From assembly GCA_946479505.1 (NCBI GenBank), contig CAMLGC010000094.1, positions 1 to 8,969 of the forward strand: 8,969 nt of DNA, given 5' to 3'. Below are positions 6,344-8,969 of this stretch, piece after piece. Position numbers and translations under genes: made by a program. The DNA comes from an uncultured Sphingomonadaceae bacterium. GTDB taxonomy: Bacteria > Pseudomonadota > Alphaproteobacteria > Sphingomonadales > Sphingomonadaceae. Within the stretch, counting starts at the first letter, position 1. Every line of letters starts with the position of its first letter. Under the pieces are notes generated by a model. The model worked only from the letters and a program-made list of their open reading frames with translations, was not told the DNA's origin and did no database searches.

Positions 6344-7153
6344 ATGACGGTCGCGCTCGCCCTCCTCGCCTCGGCGCTCGCCATGACGGCGATCGTCGGG
6401 CTGCGCTATCTGGCCAGCTCGGGCGCGTTCGCGCTGGCAACGCGGCTCAGGCATCCCGGCCTCTACGCCGGGCTCGACCGCCAGATGCGCCGCGAGATCG
6501 GCTGGAGCCTCGCTTCGGCCGCGATCTACGGCGTGCCGGCGGGGATCGTTGCGTGGGGCTGGCAGACGCACGGCTGGACGCGGATATACGCGGACCTTTA
6601 CGCCTTCCCGCTCTGGTATTGGCCGCTCTCGATCCTCGCCTATCTCGCGCTCCACGACACCTGGTTCTACTGGACCCACCGCCTGTTCCACCGCCCCTGG
6701 TGGTTTGCCCGCGCCCACGCCGTCCACCATGCCAGCCGCCCGCCGACCGCCTGGGCGGCGATGGCATTCCACCCCATCGAGGCGGTGACGGGCGCAATCG
6801 TCATCCCGTGCCTCGTCTTCGTCGTGCCGATCCACGTTGCAGCGCTCGGCCTTGTGCTCGCGATCATGACGGTTATGGGTGTGACCAACCACATGGGCTG
6901 GGAGCTGTTTCCGAGAGCCATCGTTCACGGCCCCCTGGGCGGCTGGCTGATCACCGCGAGCCACCACCAGCGGCATCACCAGCGATACGGATGCAATTAT
7001 GGCCTCTATTTCCGCGTCTGGGATCGCCTGTGCGCCACCGACGACGGGCTCGGCAGCTTCGGTCGGCCCCGCCCATCGCTTCGTGCGGCGGCTGTCGGCG
7101 GCGCTGATCGTGGTCGCGCTGCTCCCCGGCGCGGCGCCGATCCCGACGCCTGA
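6344..7153 (+). CDS. Membrane sterol desaturase/fatty acid hydroxylase family protein
   Basis: This 269-aa integral membrane protein belongs to the di-iron, histidine-box family of sterol desaturases and fatty acid or carotenoid hydroxylases. The boxes are HDTWFYWTHRLFH (104-116), HAVHH (125-129) with FHPIE (142-146), NHMGWE (182-187) and SHHQRHHQRYG (206-216). Hydrophobic helices surround them, including one at the N-terminus. It starts at the ATG at 6344, 48 bases after the protease, with AAGG just upstream. The substrate cannot be read from sequence. Because crtY and crtI are close by, a carotenoid ring hydroxylase such as the 2,2'-hydroxylase CrtG is one option; a fatty acid or hopanoid/sterol-like substrate is equally possible. 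It is not CrtZ, which is shorter with different boxes. The last 30 or so residues (after GLGSFG) are Arg/Ala-rich and low in third-position GC, while another frame gains coding character there, so the true C-terminus is in doubt. Confidence 0.85.
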   Translation: MTVALALLASALAMTAIVGLRYLASSGAFALATRLRHPGLYAGLDRQMRREIGWSLASAAIYGVPAGIVAWGWQTHGWTRIYADLYAFPLWYWPLSILAYLALHDTWFYWTHRLFHRPWWFARAHAVHHASRPPTAWAAMAFHPIEAVTGAIVIPCLVFVVPIHVAALGLVLAIMTVMGVTNHMGWELFPRAIVHGPLGGWLITASHHQRHHQRYGCNYGLYFRVWDRLCATDDGLGSFGRPRPSLRAAAVGGADRGRAAPRRGADPDA

Positions 7154-7214
7154 GCGGCACGCGCCGCTCGGCCCGACGGAGCCAATGCCCGGCTGCGGCG
7201 TTACGATCGTGTAA
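7083..7214 (+). CDS. Possible tiny exported peptide overlapping the hydroxylase 3' end
   Basis: In the frame +1 to the hydroxylase a GTG at 7083 opens a 43-aa frame ending at TAA 7212-7214. Nearly every codon ends in G or C, as in the confirmed genes, whereas the hydroxylase frame over 7083-7153 has many T-ending codons. The N-terminus (two Arg, then LSAALIVVALLPGAAP) looks like a signal peptide or membrane anchor; the remaining ~25 residues are Pro-rich with one Cys (MPGCGVTIV at the end). There is no Shine-Dalgarno sequence before the GTG, and the overlap of 71 bases is long. The alternative is that a one-base indel near the CCCC run at 7067-7070 split the hydroxylase from its real C-terminus. 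I do not recognise a homologue. Confidence 0.35.
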   Translation: MRRLSAALIVVALLPGAAPIPTPERHAPLGPTEPMPGCGVTIV

Positions 7215-7222
7215 CCACCGCC

Positions 7223-7226
7223 GGAG
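7223..7226 (+). promoter_or_regulatory. Ribosome binding site selecting a TTG start
   Basis: GGAG at 7223-7226 lies 7 nt before TTG 7234-7236. It supports this rare initiation codon over the first in-frame ATG (7270), which would remove most of the signal peptide. Confidence 0.7.
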
Positions 7227-7233
7227 CACCTGC

Positions 7234-8106
7234 TTGAAATTCTTCCGACTTTGCCCCCTGGCGCTGCCGATGCTGCTCGCCGCCGTCCCCGCATCCGCGC
7301 AGGATTCGAGCGTGCCCGCCAACCCCTCGCCCGCGCCCGAGGCGGGCGGGTTCGAGGACAGCATCACCGTCGGCGCCGGGGTCGCCTGGCTTCCCGATTA
7401 CGAAGGGTCGGACGAGTATCGCGTGGCGATCGGGCCGGGGGCGATCGGATCGGTCCACGGCGTTTCGTTCACGCTCGCGGGCAACCGGCTGAGCGTCGAT
7501 CTCGTCCCCAACGACAGCGGTCCGGTGTGGGACTTCCAGGCGGGGCCCGTCGCCGTCGTCAATTTCAACCGATCGAGCATCAAGAGCATCGACGATCCGC
7601 GCATCAAGGCGCTGGGCGAGGTCGATACCGCCATCGAATTGGGCGGCTATGTCGGCATCGGCAAGACCGGCGTGCTCACCAGCCCGTATGACAAGCTTTC
7701 GGTCTCGGTCAGCTACCGCCACGACGTCTCGGGCGATCATCACAGCGCGATCTGGCAGCCCTCGATCAACTATTTCACGCCCTTGAGCCACAAGGCCGCG
7801 GTCGGCCTGTTCGCCTCGGCCGAGCATGCCGGCGACGGCTATGCCCGCACCTATTTCGGCGTCACCCCTGCGCAGGCGGCGGCGAGCGGGCTGCCCGCCT
7901 ATGCCGCCGACGGCGGCTGGAAGAACTACACGATCGGCGCGCTCGGCACCTATGCGCTCACCGGCGACCTGCTCCATGGCCTCAAGTTGGTGGCGGGCGG
8001 CACCTACAAGCGCCTGCTCGGCGATTTCGGCGATTCGCCCGTCGTCTCGATCGCCGGCGACCGCGATCAATGGACCGGCGCGGTCGGCCTCGCCTACACG
8101 TTTTGA
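7234..8106 (+). CDS. MipA/OmpV family outer-membrane protein
   Basis: This 290-aa protein is an outer-membrane beta-barrel of the MipA/OmpV family, named after the MltA-interacting scaffolding protein of E. coli; many members have no defined role. A signal peptide spans residues 1-22, with cleavage predicted after ASA and before QD. The family signature near the first strand is visible as LPDYEGSDEYR (53-63) followed by IGPGA. Alternating beta-strand patterns continue to the C-terminal YTF, and a terminal phenylalanine is typical of proteins inserted by the BAM machinery. Length is normal for the family. Translation begins at TTG, justified by the GGAG 7 nt upstream and the intact signal peptide. 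The gene begins 19 bases after the possible tiny frame and 80 bases after the hydroxylase, so read-through from upstream is plausible. Binding to a lytic transglycosylase is family knowledge, not shown here. Confidence 0.88.
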   Translation: MKFFRLCPLALPMLLAAVPASAQDSSVPANPSPAPEAGGFEDSITVGAGVAWLPDYEGSDEYRVAIGPGAIGSVHGVSFTLAGNRLSVDLVPNDSGPVWDFQAGPVAVVNFNRSSIKSIDDPRIKALGEVDTAIELGGYVGIGKTGVLTSPYDKLSVSVSYRHDVSGDHHSAIWQPSINYFTPLSHKAAVGLFASAEHAGDGYARTYFGVTPAQAAASGLPAYAADGGWKNYTIGALGTYALTGDLLHGLKLVAGGTYKRLLGDFGDSPVVSIAGDRDQWTGAVGLAYTF

Positions 8107-8144
8107 GCTGAGGCGCGGCACCGGCCCGCTCCCGCGCGCGGACC

Positions 8145-8172
8145 TTTCCCTCACCCGTGATCGCCGCTAGAA
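8145..8172 (+). promoter_or_regulatory. Candidate thiC promoter
   Basis: TTTCCC (8145-8150) and CTAGAA (8167-8172), 16 bases apart, lie just before the riboswitch. Transcription would then start about at the first aptamer stem. The hexamers match consensus poorly; the call rests mostly on position. No convincing terminator for the preceding gene is seen in 8107-8144. Confidence 0.3.
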
Positions 8173-8179
8173 GGGGCGC

Positions 8180-8272
8180 ATTCCCCGGGGGGCCGCGCAT
8201 GGGCGGCTGAGAGGCGGCCGAAGCCGCGACCCGCTGAACCTGATCCGGGCAAGACCGGCGGAGGGAGGGACG
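8180..8272 (+). ncRNA. TPP riboswitch (THI box) controlling thiC
   Basis: The aptamer binds thiamine pyrophosphate and lowers expression of the thiamine gene behind it. The two conserved cores are present: CTGAGA at 8207-8212 and GAACCTGATC at 8236-8245, followed by a 3' part ending in GGCGGAGGGA. Stems that can be seen are GCCGC (8192-8196) with GCGGC (8203-8207), an exact 5-bp hairpin GCGGC/GCCGC with a CGAA loop (8214-8227), and CCGG (8245-8248) with CCGG (8255-8258). It ends about 47 bases before the thiC ATG. The exact ends of the outer stem are uncertain by several bases. Confidence 0.95.
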
Positions 8273-8291
8273 TTCCGCGCCAGGAATCCCC

Positions 8292-8312
8292 CGCTCCGAC
8301 ACTTGAGGAGCG
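8292..8312 (+). promoter_or_regulatory. Ribosome-binding-site sequestering hairpin (riboswitch expression platform)
   Basis: CGCTCC (8292-8297) is exactly complementary to GGAGCG (8307-8312), with a 9-nt loop. The right arm contains the thiC Shine-Dalgarno sequence GAGGAG (8305-8310). When formed, this stem would block ribosome entry, which fits translational control by the TPP aptamer. No U-tract follows, which argues against a transcription terminator. Confidence 0.6.
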
Positions 8313-8319
8313 ATTTGCG

Positions 8320-8969
8320 ATGGCCGACATTCCCGCCAAGACCGAAATCGGCGTCACCACCGGCCCGATCCGCGGGTCTCGCAAGGTCCACGTGCCGGCG
8401 CGCACCGGGAGCGGCATCCGCGTCGCGATGCGCGAGATTGACCTCGAGCCCTCGTGCGGAGAACCGCCGCTTCGCGTGTACGACACCTCGGGCCCGTACA
8501 CCGACCCGCAAGCCCGCATCGACATCATGGCGGGGCTCCCCGCGCTGCGCCGCCCGTGGATCGAGGCCCGCGGCGACGTCGAAAGTTACGACGCCCGCGC
8601 GATCAAGCCCGAGGACAACGGCCTCTCCGGCCCCGACCGTTCCGCCGGCGTGCCCCAGTTCCCCAACGTCGTGAAGCGCCCGCTGCGCGCGCGTGCGGGC
8701 CAGAACGTCAGCCAGATGCACTACGCCCGCCGCGGCATCATCACCCCCGAGATGGAATACGTCGCCGAGCGCGAGAATCTCGGCCGCGAGAAGTTGCGCG
8801 AGACGACTCGCGATGGCCAGGCCAGAGATGGAGAAAGCTTCGGCGCCGCCATCCCCGATTTCGTCACCCCCGACTTCGTCCGTGACGAGGTGGCGCGCGG
8901 CCGCGCGATCATCCCCAACAACATCAACCACCCCGAATCCGAGCCGATGGCGATCGGCCGCAACTTCCT
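8320..8969 (+). CDS. thiC: Phosphomethylpyrimidine synthase ThiC, 5' part
   Basis: The frame is open from the ATG at 8320 to the window end: 216 complete codons plus 2 bases, about a third of the usual ~610-630 aa. ThiC is a radical SAM enzyme that rearranges 5-aminoimidazole ribotide to 4-amino-5-hydroxymethyl-2-methylpyrimidine phosphate, the pyrimidine half of thiamine. Seen here are the ThiC-associated N-terminal domain (including [18 protein letters not shown]), [21 protein letters not shown], then the catalytic-domain stretches [20 protein letters not shown] and [15 protein letters not shown], ending at IGRNF. The CX2CX4C iron-sulfur motif lies near the C-terminus, outside the window. 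The start is set by GAGGAG, 9 nt upstream, and by the riboswitch before it. The truncation is due to the window edge only. Confidence 0.97.
   Translation, partial: MADIPAKTEIGVTTGPIRGSRKVHVPARTGSGIRVAMREIDLEPSCGEPPLRVYDTSGPYTDPQARIDIMAGLPALRRPWIEARGDVESYDARAIKPEDNGLSGPDRSAGVPQFPNVVKRPLRARAGQNVSQMHYARRGIITPEMEYVAERENLGREKLRETTRDGQARDGESFGAAIPDFVTPDFVRDEVARGRAIIPNNINHPESEPMAIGRNF

Noticed and set aside
6344..7153. Calling the hydroxylase CrtZ (beta-carotene 3-hydroxylase)
   Set aside because: CrtZ is about 160-175 aa with different histidine boxes. This protein is longer and matches the sterol desaturase type.
3314..7294. A 1326-codon open frame on the minus strand across the protease and hydroxylase
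   Set aside because: It is antisense to genes with clear catalytic motifs. Long open antisense frames are expected in very GC-rich DNA, and its translation is low-complexity Arg/Ala/Asp/Val-rich with no recognisable family.
7201..8154. A 317-codon minus-strand frame opposite the MipA/OmpV gene
   Set aside because: The plus-strand frame has a signal peptide, a family motif and a terminal Phe. The antisense product shows only composition bias.

Overview
The window is very GC-rich, with G or C at most third codon positions. Its gene content points to a yellow-pigmented alphaproteobacterium, most likely a sphingomonad. The pointers are a crtY-crtI carotenoid pair, an RTX-type M10 metalloprotease of the alphaproteobacterial kind, a sterol desaturase/fatty acid hydroxylase family membrane enzyme, a MipA/OmpV outer-membrane protein, and a TPP-riboswitch-controlled thiC. 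The genus assignment is inference from gene families and composition, not from a marker gene.

Left part, minus strand (1-3079): a small, strongly polar, proline-rich protein of unknown function (106 aa) lies upstream of crtY (lycopene beta-cyclase). crtY overlaps crtI (phytoene desaturase) by 4 bases (ATGA). Together crtI and crtY take phytoene through lycopene to beta-carotene. The phytoene synthase gene is not in the window. A perfect GC hairpin sits just beyond the crtI stop at the window edge, and a second, imperfect one lies between the small gene and crtY.

Middle part, plus strand (3227-7214): reading away from a 147-base divergent intergenic region is a 1022-aa secreted metalloprotease. 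It has a serralysin-like zinc domain, several separate RTX calcium-binding blocks, and two tandem beta-rich C-terminal units of about 102 aa that resemble each other. After 48 bases comes a 269-aa membrane di-iron hydroxylase/desaturase homologue. Its 3' end overlaps, in another frame, a short stretch with strong coding character. That stretch is either a tiny exported peptide gene or the trace of a frameshift.

Right part, plus strand (7234-8969): an outer-membrane MipA/OmpV-family barrel starts at a TTG codon with a good Shine-Dalgarno sequence. It is followed by a TPP riboswitch whose expression platform contains a hairpin that pairs out the ribosome binding site of thiC. thiC is cut by the window end after 216 codons.

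Functionally this is a set of neighbouring but separate modules: pigment synthesis, a secreted protease, a membrane hydroxylase, an outer-membrane protein and thiamine synthesis. I see no CRISPR array, tRNA, rRNA, transposase or clear mobile element. I do not see convincing evidence of a wholly new multi-gene system. The least explained pieces are the duplicated C-terminal units of the protease, the out-of-frame coding signal at 7060-7214, and the small disordered protein ahead of crtY.
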